This document shows, piece after piece, positions 64,000 to 64,000 of a DNA stretch of 64,000 nucleotides (its first letter is position 1; every line of letters starts with the position of its first letter). The stretch comes from Micromonospora saelicesensis (lineage in GTDB: Bacteria; Actinomycetota; Actinomycetes; Mycobacteriales; Micromonosporaceae): positions 868,001-932,000 of the forward strand of contig NZ_FMCR01000001.1 of assembly GCF_900091575.1 (NCBI RefSeq), in the 5' to 3' direction. Under the pieces are notes generated by a model. It saw nothing but the letters and a program-made list of their open reading frames with translations. It was not told the DNA's origin and ran no database searches. Both the position numbers and the translations under genes were made by a program.

Positions 64000-64000
64000 C

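Overview
The window is very GC-rich (roughly 70% or more by eye), gene-dense, and uses GTG and ATG starts preceded by GGAGG-type ribosome sites. SepH, a complete actinobacterial type VII (ESX) secretion locus, an ECF sigma factor with a C-terminal extension, a c-di-AMP riboswitch before a cell-wall hydrolase, and mycobacterial-type protein families point to an actinomycete. A Micromonospora-like member of the Micromonosporaceae is the best guess, but this is an inference from gene content. No rRNA, tRNA, CRISPR array, transposase or prophage was seen, so this looks like ordinary chromosome.

Layout. 0.2-6.2 kb: DUF2786 protein, a YCII/DGPF protein coupled to an ECF42-type sigma factor, a methyltransferase with a His/Gly tract, a secreted alpha/beta hydrolase, and a small ArsR-type regulator coupled to a membrane coiled-coil protein. 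6.3-10.6 kb: a CsbD-like stress protein and a copper locus (copZ-like chaperone, exported His-rich protein and CopA ATPase on the minus strand, csoR divergent) with two palindromic operators and a fossil of a second P-type ATPase. 10.8-15 kb: a YibE/F membrane protein, a c-di-AMP riboswitch before a VanY-like hydrolase, a beta-carbonic anhydrase and a wHTH protein.

15.0-27.5 kb: ESX locus with mycP, two WXG100 genes, eccC, eccD, eccE, eccB and two probable substrate or partner genes. The strands alternate, so three divergent or convergent junctions replace one operon. 27.7-35.4 kb: small membrane and secreted proteins, a DUF1232 protein, a PNPOx-fold oxidoreductase, a C39-like secreted protein, a FUSC-like transporter, a hemerythrin, an MT0933-type antitoxin, an AI-2E family permease and an alpha/beta hydrolase.

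35.4-41.6 kb (minus): GH65 phosphorylase coupled to a beta-phosphoglucomutase-like HAD enzyme, a hotdog thioesterase, a membrane protein and an orphan sugar-type ABC ATPase. 41.7-47.6 kb (minus): a tight four-gene locus (TagG-like permease, TagH-like ATPase, multi-domain CDP-alcohol phosphatidyltransferase, GT2-TagF-like fusion) that probably builds and exports a wall glycopolymer. 47.6-50.2 kb: L-serine dehydratase and a PspC protein, with large palindromes and a 16-bp tandem repeat in the spacers. 50.2-56.4 kb (minus): DUF4230 protein, acyl-CoA dehydrogenase, ParB-like small protein, nitroreductase, aldose epimerase, MFS transporter, pdxH. 56.6-60.4 kb (plus): citrate synthase, serC, sepH. 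60.4-64 kb: a DUF4097-hydrolase operon divergent from a GbsR/MarR-type regulator with an IS30-type HTH, with three TGCAAC/GTTGCA palindromes between them, then thpR and a membrane protein at the window edge.

The strongest leads are the two matching regulator-operator systems (CsoR and the HTH_38-MarR protein), the riboswitch, the rearranged ESX locus with linked candidate substrates, and the compact glycopolymer locus.
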